A DNA stretch of 32,850 nucleotides from Longimonas sp040409695 (GTDB lineage Bacteria; Bacteroidota; Rhodothermia; Rhodothermales; Salinibacteraceae): contig NZ_JARWGJ010000120.1 in assembly GCF_040409695.1 (NCBI RefSeq), forward strand, positions 1 to 32,850, read 5' to 3'. The notes beneath the pieces are model-generated. The model searched no databases. It had not been told where the DNA came from and worked only from the letters and a program-made list of their open reading frames with translations. The position numbers and the translations under genes were made by a program. Of the stretch, positions 23,360-30,634 are shown in pieces (positions within the stretch are counted from its first letter, which is position 1; the number at the start of each line of letters is the position of its first letter).

Positions 23360-23400
23360 GTGCCGATGTGTAGACAGACTGCGCATCGGCACGTTTGGTT
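23360..23400 (+). terminator. Possible terminator hairpin downstream of repeat copy B
   Basis: A perfect 9-bp stem (23360-23368 with 23384-23392) is followed by GTTTGGTT. The tail is U-rich but broken by G. It would end transcripts running out of the DsrE-like gene through the repeat. Confidence 0.4.
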
Positions 23401-23494
23401 GTGGGCGTGTGATAGCTCTATGAGGAGGCGAAGACGTGTGTGCCCCGCGCGAATCCTTTGCGGCATCTGGCTGGTTTTTGTAGCAACGGCGACG

Positions 23495-23509
23495 ATCTGT
23501 TAAACAGAT
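23495..23509. promoter_or_regulatory. Short palindrome, candidate operator
   Basis: ATCTGT, TAA, ACAGAT: a perfect 6-bp inverted repeat with a 3-bp centre, 13 bp upstream of the Mth938-like start codon. No binding protein can be named. Confidence 0.3.
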
Positions 23510-23522
23510 TAGCACACGCATT

Positions 23523-23897
23523 ATGGCTACAAGCACCGCACCATCGATCACGTCTGTTTCGTGGGGTAGCGTTACCGTTGAGGGCTTTCCCGAGCCGTTC
23601 AAAGATGCGAAGCTGTATCCGGGCGGCGCGCGGGGGTGGGACTGGAACGAGACGGGCACCTCGCATACGCCCGGCATCCAGCCCGCCGATGTGCGCGAAC
23701 TCCTCGACCACGGCGCCGAAGCCGTTGTGCTGGCGCAGGGCTTCCACGAGCGTCTGCAAGTGAAAGACGAGACGCTCGCTTTCCTTGACGAAGAGGGCAT
23801 CGATGTGCACGTTTTAGACACCGAGCGGGCCGTGCAGCGCTACAACGAACTGCGCACCAAACAGCCCACCGGCGCGCTGATTCATTCGACGTGTTGA
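23523..23897 (+). CDS. Mth938-like domain protein (AAMDC/DUF498 family)
   Basis: A 124-residue cytoplasmic protein consisting of one Mth938-like domain. Family landmarks are VSWGSVTVEGF (12-22), KDAKLYPGGARGWDWNETGTSHTPGIQPADVRELL (27-61), VVLAQGFHERLQV, the LxxEGIDVHVLDTERAVQRYNEL segment, and the closing ALIHSTC, which is almost invariant. The fold is known from archaeal Mth938 and human AAMDC; the biochemical role is unclear, and links to respiratory-complex assembly have been proposed for relatives. It is a single-gene unit between repeat copies B and C, on the + strand, with a small palindrome just before the ATG. Confidence 0.9.
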   Translation: MATSTAPSITSVSWGSVTVEGFPEPFKDAKLYPGGARGWDWNETGTSHTPGIQPADVRELLDHGAEAVVLAQGFHERLQVKDETLAFLDEEGIDVHVLDTERAVQRYNELRTKQPTGALIHSTC

Positions 23898-23981
23898 TCC
23901 AGGGTATGCTACTTGTCTGTCACAGGTCAATCTTCGGGTAACACATGCACCCTCTAACGTACCGAGAATAACGCACAATCC

Positions 23982-24128
23982 TGTCATTGCGAGCGCAGCG
24001 AAGCAATCTCATGCTATCAGACCGGATGCAGCCGCCCAATCAACGGCATAAGATCGCACCCCGGAGTACTCGTTCGCTAGCGCTCACAGCACCGCGTCAG
24101 TCGCAGGGCTCCCTCCTCGCGATGACAA
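23982..24128 (-). repeat. Dispersed intergenic palindromic repeat, copy C (shorter, inverted)
   Basis: It runs from TGTCATTGCGAG to CTCGCGATGACA. Read on the - strand, its start TTGTCATCGCGAGGAGGGAG and the following CTGCGACTGACGCGG match copies A and B, so it is in the opposite orientation. The outer TTAAGTAG and AAATACnTTTACAC arms of A and B are absent. Inner inverted repeats (GCAATCTCATGC with GCATAAGATCGC, on the + strand) are kept. It lies between the convergent Mth938-like and NTF2-like genes and could terminate both. Confidence 0.75.
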
Positions 24129-24161
24129 TTTCGGCCCCTAACAATCAGGTGTGACAGAGTA

Positions 24162-24680
24162 CTACTCCCGGCGGCAATCGGTAGTACGGTGGGTGTAGGC
24201 AATGAAGGTGATGCGCCAGACGTTGCTGTCGTGAAGCAACTGGATGGAGTTGGAACCGCAGTGGCTGAACGTGTCGCCTTCGTAGAACTGGAAAAACATC
24301 CAGACGTGGGCAAGGTCGCCATCGATCCGCACCTCGGGGTCGAAGTAGGGTTCGTTCCAGGGCGTATCGCCGCTTTCAAGGGCATCGACAAACCCGTCGG
24401 TGGTTTGCACGTCTGGAAGTGCGGTGTCGGCATCGGCACGGACAACAGTCATGCGGGCGTCGGGGTGCAGAACAGCGCGGGCGGCGTCGCCATCGCGGTT
24501 CCGCATCGCGTCGAACAGGGCATCGACAGCGGTCAGCACCTGGGCGGCTTCGGGCGTAGCAGCATCAGCCGCCGAGACGCCCTCGGGGATGGGTTGCCCT
24601 TTGACTGGAGTGGTGAGCGCGAAGCTAAGCAGTAGCGCCATGCTGCACAGCGTGGCTGCAAATTGTGTTAAGGTATGCAT
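24162..24680 (-). CDS. Exported NTF2/SnoaL-like (DUF4440-type) protein
   Basis: A 172-residue protein with an N-terminal signal peptide (HTLTQFAATLCSMALLLSFALTTPVKGQ, cleavage near residue 29). The mature part has the NTF2-like cone fold pattern: an N-terminal helix VLTAVDALFDAMRNRDGDAARAVLHPDARMTVVRA, then a helix with TTDGFVDALESG, and strands ending VWMFFQFYEGDTFSHCGSNSIQLLHDSNVWRITFIAYTHR. That Trp-Arg-Ile final strand is typical of DUF4440-type members. Function cannot be given; members are enzymes, binding modules or unknown. The ATG at 24680 was used; an upstream start would overlap the KAP gene. It begins 37 bp after the KAP NTPase stop and may be cotranscribed with it. Confidence 0.8.
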   Translation of the reverse strand: MHTLTQFAATLCSMALLLSFALTTPVKGQPIPEGVSAADAATPEAAQVLTAVDALFDAMRNRDGDAARAVLHPDARMTVVRADADTALPDVQTTDGFVDALESGDTPWNEPYFDPEVRIDGDLAHVWMFFQFYEGDTFSHCGSNSIQLLHDSNVWRITFIAYTHRTTDCRRE

Positions 24681-24717
24681 GGCTGAGGTGGGGAGATAAC
24701 CAGATAAAAGCGAAGGT

Positions 24718-26175
24718 CTACTGCTGCTGCGCTGGAGCAGCAAGTTCAATAAGGTCGATCAGTTCTTGCTCGAAGTGGATGTTGTAGTTCTTAAGTTCTT
24801 TAGTATGCTCGTAATAGGTAGAGAACGAATGTGCTTTGTTCAAAGTCACGCTGGTGCTCAGTCTTGAAATGCTGGATGGCTGTTTTTTCGCTCCATGACT
24901 CACATCATATATTTTATCGCTCTGACTTCTCCGGTAGCTATTATATTGCTCATCATCGGGGCAGTATGAAATATCTAAGGCAGCTTTCAGGATGGTTGGG
25001 TCAACGTTGCCAGAACTGGTCTCCCAGGCTGCCAGGGAGTTGATCAATCCGTCAATTTCCTTGTGTTTTGATTTGTCGTGCTGCAGGTCATTGTACAACT
25101 CTTCTCGTTTCCTGCGCAGCGCGATAAGAAATGCCAGAAAGGCTCGTGCTGCAAGAGGAATGGCGTTTCGCTTACTGATAACATGATGCACTAACGCAAG
25201 ACGAACAAAGTACTGCTTCTGCGCTCGTAGTTTCAGATCGAATGCTTCACACGACCATGCCATAACGGCACGTATTAACTTAGAATCGTTATCACCTGCA
25301 GGAGAACTAAAACGAGACTTTGCAACACGAAAGTTTCCCAACCCATGGTGGTCGAAGAGAAACTGGGCGAACCGTCCAGGCTCGGGGTCTGGGAGCTTGT
25401 AGTCCAGGTTCACGAAGCGGCGCAGGTAGCCTTTGGCGTTCATGCCCTGCCCGTACATCGCTTTGATAGAATGCCGGAGTTGATTGGGATTGGTGACAAG
25501 TATGAAGACAATGCCCGGCACATTGAACAGGTGCTTGATCCGTTCCAGCAGCTCAACGGCAAAGTCGGGGCGGCACCGGTCCAACTCATCCACGAAGAAG
25601 AAAAGTAGCCCGTCTTTTTCGTACTCGTCTTTACCATTGCTCAGGTCATTGACAAAGGTCTCTAACTCTTCTTTGAAGTCATCAACTGCATCTTTCTTCT
25701 GGTGATGTGCATCAATCAGGTCGCTGCTCCCTTCTACCAGTGCGCCTGCAATGAGCTCACGGGTTTCACCATCCATCACTCCGAGTGAGCCAAGCTGGAT
25801 TGCTAAGGGAATAGCGCGCTTCAAAAGTTTTCCACCCATTTCCTTCAAGGCTTCTGATGTCTCGCTTCCGCTATGTTCAATGACCAACTCATCAATTGCA
25901 TCGATGAACGCAATGAGCGGGTCATCAGCAAAGTCATTTTCCCATGCGTTGAAATAGAGCGATGTGTAGCCCTGATTTTTCAGTTTTCGCGCCCACATCT
26001 CTACAAACGTGGTTTTGCCGGTGCCCCACGGCGCGTTGAGACTCATGACGTATGGCTCCTCTGCAGAACTGAGCAAATCCGTCAAGAAGTCAGCGGTGGG
26101 TTCACGGTTGAGCTTGTCGTTTTCGAAGGGCGCGTCGCTCGGTATCTCTGGAGACTCAACTTGATCGGGTAGCAT
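24718..26175 (-). CDS. KAP-family P-loop NTPase
   Basis: A 485-residue NTPase of the KAP family. The Walker A motif NAPWGTGKTTF (47-57) has the KAP-specific Trp, SLYFNAWEND (72-81) is the family's FNAW motif, Walker B is LLFFFVDELDRCRPDFAVELLERI (190-213), and FILVTNP (224-230) and AKGYLRRFVNLDYKLP (247-262) complete the core. The canonical paired membrane helices inserted in many KAP proteins are not obvious; the stretch 118-148 is only mildly hydrophobic, so it is probably soluble. The C-terminal half is helical, Lys/Arg-rich and unrecognised. Bases and residues are more AT- and Lys-rich than the neighbours, suggesting transfer. Bacterial KAP proteins occur in plasmids and in phage-defence contexts; no partner gene other than the NTF2-like protein is beside it. 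Confidence 0.9.
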   Translation of the reverse strand: MLPDQVESPEIPSDAPFENDKLNREPTADFLTDLLSSAEEPYVMSLNAPWGTGKTTFVEMWARKLKNQGYTSLYFNAWENDFADDPLIAFIDAIDELVIEHSGSETSEALKEMGGKLLKRAIPLAIQLGSLGVMDGETRELIAGALVEGSSDLIDAHHQKKDAVDDFKEELETFVNDLSNGKDEYEKDGLLFFFVDELDRCRPDFAVELLERIKHLFNVPGIVFILVTNPNQLRHSIKAMYGQGMNAKGYLRRFVNLDYKLPDPEPGRFAQFLFDHHGLGNFRVAKSRFSSPAGDNDSKLIRAVMAWSCEAFDLKLRAQKQYFVRLALVHHVISKRNAIPLAARAFLAFLIALRRKREELYNDLQHDKSKHKEIDGLINSLAAWETSSGNVDPTILKAALDISYCPDDEQYNSYRRSQSDKIYDVSHGAKKQPSSISRLSTSVTLNKAHSFSTYYEHTKELKNYNIHFEQELIDLIELAAPAQQQ

Positions 26176-26260
26176 GGAGGTTTAGATGGGCAGGCAAGGG
26201 CAGCGATTTGATACGACACAGGATACGTGATGCAAGGTGACACGTCAACTGCGTCAGTAC

Positions 26261-26302
26261 CAAAAACAAAGCGCCCGGCCTCTTTAGGGAGAAACCGGGC
26301 GC
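26261..26302 (-). terminator. Rho-independent terminator of the S9 peptidase gene
   Basis: In - strand sense, GCGCCCGG (complement of 26295-26302) pairs with CCGGGCGC (complement of 26271-26278). A TTTGTTTTTG tail follows (26270-26261). It starts 33 bp after the S9 stop. The 16-nt loop contains a further small pairing (CCT/AGG). Confidence 0.88.
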
Positions 26303-26335
26303 ATCCGCTACACTACGTCATCTTGTTCGGGCACG

Positions 26336-28438
26336 CTACTCCGCCAGCCAGTGGTCGAACCAGCTGCGCAGGCGCTCCATTCGGTCGACTAAGAGCCATG
26401 GCTCGCCGGTGCGCGAAAGGCCATGCGAGGAGCGCGGGTAGCGCACAAACTCGACCGGCACCTCTTGCTTGATGAGCGACATAAACCACTGCTCGCCCTC
26501 AGGCATCGGTGTGCGGTAGTCCTCCTCGCTGTGGATGATGAGCGTGGGCGCTTCTACGTTCTCGACGTAGCTGAGGGGCGAAAGCTCGCGATACAGATCC
26601 CGCTCTTCCCACGGATAGCCGAAGAACTCCCACTCCATCAGGCCCTGCGCGTCGGAGGTGCCGTACATGCTCTCCCAGTTGGAGATCGAGCGGCTCGTGA
26701 CAGCTGCAGCAAAGCGGTCGGGGAAGCGGGCGGTGAGCCAGTTGGTCATGTAGCCGCCGTAGCTGCCCCCAGAGACCCCAATGCGATCGGGATCGATGGC
26801 ATCGTATTCGTCAAGTACCGCATCGATGCCCGTCATGAAGTCCTCCTCATCCATTAGGCCCCACTCGCCACGGGTGGCATACATGAAGTCGTGTCCGTAG
26901 GCCGAGGAGCCGCGCGGATTTGGATAGAAGACGAACATGCCGGAGCCCGAAAGCGCGTGGAAGGTCTGGAACCAGGTGTTGCCATAGGCGGCATGCGGAC
27001 CGCCGTGAATCTTGAGCACCATCGGGTAGGATTCGTCGGGATCGTAGTCGACGGGTTTGATGACCCAGCCTTCGATTTCGGTGCCGTCTTCAACGGTCCA
27101 GGTGATCGGTTCGGCGGGCTGTACGGTGCGGTCAGCCATCCATTCTTCGTTGAAGGCGGTAAGCTGCGTTTCATCGGAGCCGTCGGGGCGGGCGATGAAC
27201 ACTTCAGCGGGTGTCACCGCGTCGGTCGCGGTGTAGGCCATCCAGTCGCCGTCGTCATCCGGCGAGATGCTGCTGAGGCGCCGCGCTCCCTCGGTGACCT
27301 GCTCCACGGAGCCACCGGTGGCATTTACGGCAAAGAGATGCGCATCGCCACGCGTTTGGGCAGAGAAGCGCACGTGCGTGCCGTCAGCGCTCCAGTGCGG
27401 GCTACCGGGACGCAGGTCCCACTCGGGCGTCAGGTTCTGCGGTTCGCCGTTGGCGGTGCCATCGTCGTTCAGCGCTACGCGATGGATGTTGGTTGGGGCA
27501 CCGCGCTCAGCCGTGCTCTGAAACGCAAGGTGATTGCCATCAGGAGAGACTGCCGGACTGCTCTGGCCGCCTTCCATCTCCAGCAACAACTCGGGCGCGT
27601 CGCTGTCGGCGTGCAGCACGTAGAGGTTGGCGGTCGGATCCATACTAAACGGATCGTTCTCCTCGGGGTCGCCCACGAAGTAGATGGTTTCGCCATCCGG
27701 GTGCCACGTCACGTTGCGTACGTGGTAGGGCAGATCGGTGCGGATGTCCGGTTCCCCCCCCTCGGCATCCACCACATGCAGCTGCCGTTTGTCGCGATAC
27801 TCAGGATGAGGCAGCCAGTCGGAGGTGCCGTCGCGCTTGTAGTTCATGTGGGTGATAACGTGTCCGTCGAAGCGCGTGGTGTCGAGGGTGGATGTGATAG
27901 CGTCTGGCGCGATGTGACGGGCTTCGTCGCCATTCAGACCGTTCTCTTCGTCAGCCTCGGGGTCATCGTCGGGGGCACGCACGAACGCGATCTGGCTGCC
28001 GTCGGGGCTCCACACAGGCGGACGGTCGACGCCTTCGATCTGAAAGGCTTCGCCACCGGGGGCAGTTACCCGAAGAAAGCGAATGGTGTTGGGATCGTCG
28101 CCTCGCTGCGACTGGATCGCCAGCACGTCGCCATCGGGCGACCAGCGCGGATTGAAGGACTGCACGCTTGCATCTGTAAACCGAAAGGGCTCACCATCGG
28201 GCGTGCCGTCTACGAGTTCCTGCATCCAGACGGTGCGGTGGCGGGTGTTGTCGGCCTCCTTGCGATCGGTGCGGGTGAAGGCGAGCAGCGAGCCATCGGG
28301 CGAGAGCGCTACCTGGCTAACGCCAACGGTGTGGTAGTAGTCGGCGGGCTGAATGCCATCTTGGGCCCACGCGTGCGGCGCGAGGAGCACCCAGGCGCCC
28401 AGTGTAACGGTGAAGACGCAGTAGCGAAGTAGAGACAT
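26336..28438 (-). CDS. Secreted S9 (prolyl oligopeptidase-type) serine peptidase
   Basis: A 700-residue exported peptidase with a signal peptide (LLRYCVFTVTLGAWVLLAPHAWAQ). Residues about 30-450 form a TolB/WD40-like propeller with repeated LSPDGSLLAF, RWSPDGDVLAI, VWSPDGSQIAFV and HWSADGTHVRFS phrases; the propeller limits access to short peptides. The C-terminal alpha/beta hydrolase domain carries the catalytic triad: Ser559 in GVSGGSYGGYMTNWL, Asp640 in HSEEDYRTP and His672 in SSHGLSR. It fits the dipeptidyl/acylaminoacyl-peptidase group. The acidic propeller loops (DDDPEADEENGLNGDEA) suit a salty environment. The ATG at 28438 gives a clean signal peptide; the frame extends to 28603 but would overlap the MFS gene. 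It lies downstream of the MFS gene on the same strand and ends at a strong terminator. Confidence 0.95.
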   Translation of the reverse strand: MSLLRYCVFTVTLGAWVLLAPHAWAQDGIQPADYYHTVGVSQVALSPDGSLLAFTRTDRKEADNTRHRTVWMQELVDGTPDGEPFRFTDASVQSFNPRWSPDGDVLAIQSQRGDDPNTIRFLRVTAPGGEAFQIEGVDRPPVWSPDGSQIAFVRAPDDDPEADEENGLNGDEARHIAPDAITSTLDTTRFDGHVITHMNYKRDGTSDWLPHPEYRDKRQLHVVDAEGGEPDIRTDLPYHVRNVTWHPDGETIYFVGDPEENDPFSMDPTANLYVLHADSDAPELLLEMEGGQSSPAVSPDGNHLAFQSTAERGAPTNIHRVALNDDGTANGEPQNLTPEWDLRPGSPHWSADGTHVRFSAQTRGDAHLFAVNATGGSVEQVTEGARRLSSISPDDDGDWMAYTATDAVTPAEVFIARPDGSDETQLTAFNEEWMADRTVQPAEPITWTVEDGTEIEGWVIKPVDYDPDESYPMVLKIHGGPHAAYGNTWFQTFHALSGSGMFVFYPNPRGSSAYGHDFMYATRGEWGLMDEEDFMTGIDAVLDEYDAIDPDRIGVSGGSYGGYMTNWLTARFPDRFAAAVTSRSISNWESMYGTSDAQGLMEWEFFGYPWEERDLYRELSPLSYVENVEAPTLIIHSEEDYRTPMPEGEQWFMSLIKQEVPVEFVRYPRSSHGLSRTGEPWLLVDRMERLRSWFDHWLAE

Positions 28439-28483
28439 AGGTAGCGTTCGGGGCTTCTTGTAGAAGGACAGACAAGCACATGT

Positions 28484-28514
28484 AAATAAACGAAACCCCG
28501 CAGCAAACTGCGAA
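28484..28514 (-). terminator. Possible terminator of the MFS gene
   Basis: In - strand sense, CGCAG-TTTG-CTGCG (28512-28499) forms a short 5-bp stem, extendable by two G-U pairs, followed by GGTTTCGTTTATTT. The stem is short, so part of the transcription may continue into the S9 gene 61 bp further on. The same AT-rich tail could instead be part of the S9 promoter. Confidence 0.4.
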
Positions 28515-28562
28515 CCCGTGTTACGAAGCCAGGCTGCGCTGTTATCGGTGAACGACCGTTCT

Positions 28563-29918
28563 TTACTGGCTGGAACCGGTCGTATCGTCAACCCGGGCGG
28601 CATCGATATCGTCAGCCTCTACATCGGGAGGCAGTTCTTCGGCCATGCGGATCCCTTCGTCCTCATCGACGCGGAGCAGCAGCGCACCGCCCACAACGAA
28701 AAAGAACAGCACCGTGGTGATGCCAATCCGCTGACTTGCAAAGACCGAGGTAAACCACCCCAGCAAGAGCGGGCCCATAAACGCGGTGAGCTTGCCCGAG
28801 AAGGCGAAGAATCCGAAGAACTCGTTTTCTTTCGTAGGGGGCGTAAAGCGTGCCATCAGTGAGCGGCTTGAGGCCTGGTTGGGACCTACGAGCAGCCCCA
28901 GCAAGATGCCTGCCACCCAGAACCACGCCTCGGTCGGAGCCGCGGCTGCAAGAATCACCGCCCCCGAAATCCCTACAATGCTGATGAGGATCGTCGGCTT
29001 GGCTCCGATCCAGTCGTCGATGTAGCCAAACGCGAACGCGCCCAGCCCTGCTGCCACATTGAGCACAATGCCGAAGATAATGATCTCCTCGGTGGTGAAT
29101 CCGAAGGTGCCAGCAGCGTAGATGCCGCCAAACGCAAAGATCGTCACGATCCCATCGTTATAGAAGAAGCGGGCCGCCAGCAGCCAGAATGTATTTTTGT
29201 AGCGCCGAATCGACTGAAAAGTAGACTTCAGCTGCCGGTTGGTGGCACGGATCAGCCCATCGTTTTCGTCAACGTCGAGCAGGCCTCGCTTTGGCTCGGG
29301 CACCACCAGAAAGAGCGGAATCGCAAACACGGCATACCACACCGCCACGAGCAGATTTGTAGCGCGGATGTGCTGCCCGGTGTCGGGGTTCATCCCAAAG
29401 AGCGGCGGCTCTGGAAAGACAAAGACAAACAGCGCCACGATCAGTCCGAGCAACCCGCCGATGTAGCCCACGAACCAGCCGATCCCCGATACGCGCCCCA
29501 TATTTTTCGACGAGGCGATCTCCGGTAGAAAGGCGTTGTAGAAGACGTACGAGATCTCAAACGCCACGTTGGCTACCACGAACACCGAGAGCGCAAAGAG
29601 CACCTCGCCCTCGGTCGGAAAGTAGAGCGCCACCGACCCGGCGATGCAGACCACGGTCGCCACAAACAGGAACCGCTTGCGATAGCCCCCACGATCGGCC
29701 ATGGCTCCGAGGTAGGGCGACAGTCCGGCTACCAGGATCGCCGAAATGGCCACCGCCCACGACCATTGCGTGGTACCTGTTACCGAGTCGGTGGCAATCA
29801 CCTCGGTGAAGAACGTGGCATAGACGAACGTAACAACCAGTGTGGTAAAGGTCTGGTTCGCAAAGTCATAGAGCGACCAGGCCCCCACCACGCGGCGATC
29901 TAACGAGGAATCAGACAC
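28563..29918 (-). CDS. MFS transporter, Atg22/UMF1-like
   Basis: A 451-residue polytopic inner-membrane transporter with about 12 helices. The opening RRVVGAWSLYDFANQTFTTLVVTFVYATFF (8-37) is the signature of the UMF1 (Atg22/BtlA-like) branch of the major facilitator superfamily, as are the LGAMADRGGYRKR loop and FYNAFLPEIASSKNMGRVSGIGWFVGYIGG. Relatives include the yeast vacuolar amino-acid exporter Atg22; bacterial substrates are unknown. The start is GTG (29916-29918), accepted because homology begins within ten residues and no better ATG precedes it. The C-terminal tail (about 425-451) is long and acidic. It lies upstream of the S9 peptidase, so a peptide or amino-acid link is possible but unproven. 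Confidence 0.9.
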   Translation of the reverse strand: MSDSSLDRRVVGAWSLYDFANQTFTTLVVTFVYATFFTEVIATDSVTGTTQWSWAVAISAILVAGLSPYLGAMADRGGYRKRFLFVATVVCIAGSVALYFPTEGEVLFALSVFVVANVAFEISYVFYNAFLPEIASSKNMGRVSGIGWFVGYIGGLLGLIVALFVFVFPEPPLFGMNPDTGQHIRATNLLVAVWYAVFAIPLFLVVPEPKRGLLDVDENDGLIRATNRQLKSTFQSIRRYKNTFWLLAARFFYNDGIVTIFAFGGIYAAGTFGFTTEEIIIFGIVLNVAAGLGAFAFGYIDDWIGAKPTILISIVGISGAVILAAAAPTEAWFWVAGILLGLLVGPNQASSRSLMARFTPPTKENEFFGFFAFSGKLTAFMGPLLLGWFTSVFASQRIGITTVLFFFVVGGALLLRVDEDEGIRMAEELPPDVEADDIDAARVDDTTGSSQ

Positions 29919-30221
29919 GGGCAGATAATGCGCTTAAAACAGGTAACGTATGGGATGCGGAGCGGCGTGCCTGTATGATACGGCACACGCGGCCCCCGAA
30001 CAACCCACTCCTCAGGCACCAGGGTCGTGTAGGCGCACCGCATGCGCCCCGGGCAGAACTTGGGTGCTATCTCGCCTGCGAAATCGCGTCCAGGCGTTGA
30101 TGTGAAGACGAGAGGCTGCATCTGCACGATTTCCGCCCTCTTGATACAGGCATATTGCTCCTGTGAGCACCTCTTCACCTACGGCGCTGGCTTTTGCGCC
30201 CCGCCTCCCCCTGACTCTGGC
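29919..30221. other. 303-bp spacer upstream of the MFS gene
   Basis: No gene is convincing. A small interrupted inverted repeat (GTGCC/GGCAC with GTAT-GATAC inside, about 29969-29988) lies about 50 bp before the MFS start and might be an operator. Just after the DUF2007 stop, GGCGC/GCGCC and TGCTC/GAGCA hairpins occur on the - strand without a U-tract. The rest is unremarkable. Confidence 0.5.
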
Positions 30222-30443
30222 TCATTCCTCCATCAGGTCGGCCAGCACCTCGCGCGCCTCGTCTTCGAACCCGGCAGGCACCTGCACTTTCACGCCGCCG
30301 GCTTTCTGCGAGAAGAACATCGTGAGGCCGGTCATGTCTTCGTGGATGATGCGGCACGGGATGTCGGCGTCTTCAAGCTGCATCCGGGCAAAGTGGGCAT
30401 TGTGGGGGGCGTTGAACTGCGCGATGGTAACGAGGTCGGCCAT
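30222..30443 (-). CDS. DUF2007 small protein
   Basis: A 73-residue cytoplasmic protein made of one DUF2007 (putative signal-transducing protein) domain. The pattern is DLVTIAQFNAPHNAHFARMQLEDADIPCRIIHEDMTG, then VKVQVPAGFEDEAREVLADLMEE, an alpha/beta arrangement resembling PII-like or ferredoxin-like folds. These proteins typically begin with a strand for ...vt.f.n..eA.i.k..LE..GIpc.v and end with a helix like AxevL. No catalytic residue is known for the family. The ATG at 30443 was chosen because the upstream frame to 30527 lacks homology and runs into the leader of the divergent lipoprotein gene. Divergent from that gene with 191 bp between starts. Confidence 0.85.
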   Translation of the reverse strand: MADLVTIAQFNAPHNAHFARMQLEDADIPCRIIHEDMTGLTMFFSQKAGGVKVQVPAGFEDEAREVLADLMEE

Positions 30444-30556
30444 GGACGGCGGGACAGCAAATTGCGTGACAGGCGGCGCGGCACTATATTGGCGGTGTCT
30501 TGATGTCTGCATACGCCCAATCTGCAATGCCCGTTCGCCACATGCTGCTGTCGGCC

Positions 30557-30631
30557 CAGAAACTATTCAGACAGAAACGATGCAGACAGAAACGATGCAG
30601 ACAGAAACGATGCAGACAGAGACGATGCAGG
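30557..30631. repeat. 15-bp tandem repeat array, five units, in the lipoprotein leader
   Basis: Units start at 30557, 30572, 30587, 30602 and 30617. The middle three are identical (CAGAAACGATGCAGA), the last has two changes, and the first is CAGAAACTATTCAGA, also with two changes. The array ends 3 bp before the ATG at 30635. The first unit's CAGAAACTATTCAG (30557-30570) is the exact reverse complement of CTGAATAGTTTCTG at 30650-30663, inside the lipoprotein coding start. Confidence 0.92.
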
Positions 30632-30634
30632 GGG

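Larger units (their letters stand above)
23326..23522. other. Spacer with a strong hairpin and a palindrome before the Mth938-like gene
   Basis: GTGCCGATG (23360-23368) pairs perfectly with CATCGGCAC (23384-23392) around a 15-nt loop, then GTTTGGTTG follows; it could be a weak + strand terminator. ATCTGT-TAA-ACAGAT (23495-23509) is a short palindrome 13 bp before the ATG at 23523, in a position suited to an operator. No gene is seen. Confidence 0.5.

Noticed and set aside
26891..28432. A 513-residue open frame on the + strand
   Set aside because: It lies wholly antisense to the S9 peptidase gene, whose catalytic triad and propeller repeats are clear. Long antisense frames are common in GC-rich genes, and this one is Val/Gly/Arg-rich with no recognisable domain.
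30557..30631. CRISPR array
   Set aside because: Units are 15 bp and directly adjacent with no spacers, and no cas gene is present.
30500..30634. N-terminal extension of the lipoprotein through the tandem repeat
   Set aside because: It would place a basic RQKRC repeat before a perfect lipoprotein signal and lipobox, which would no longer be N-terminal. The ATG at 30635 is far more likely.
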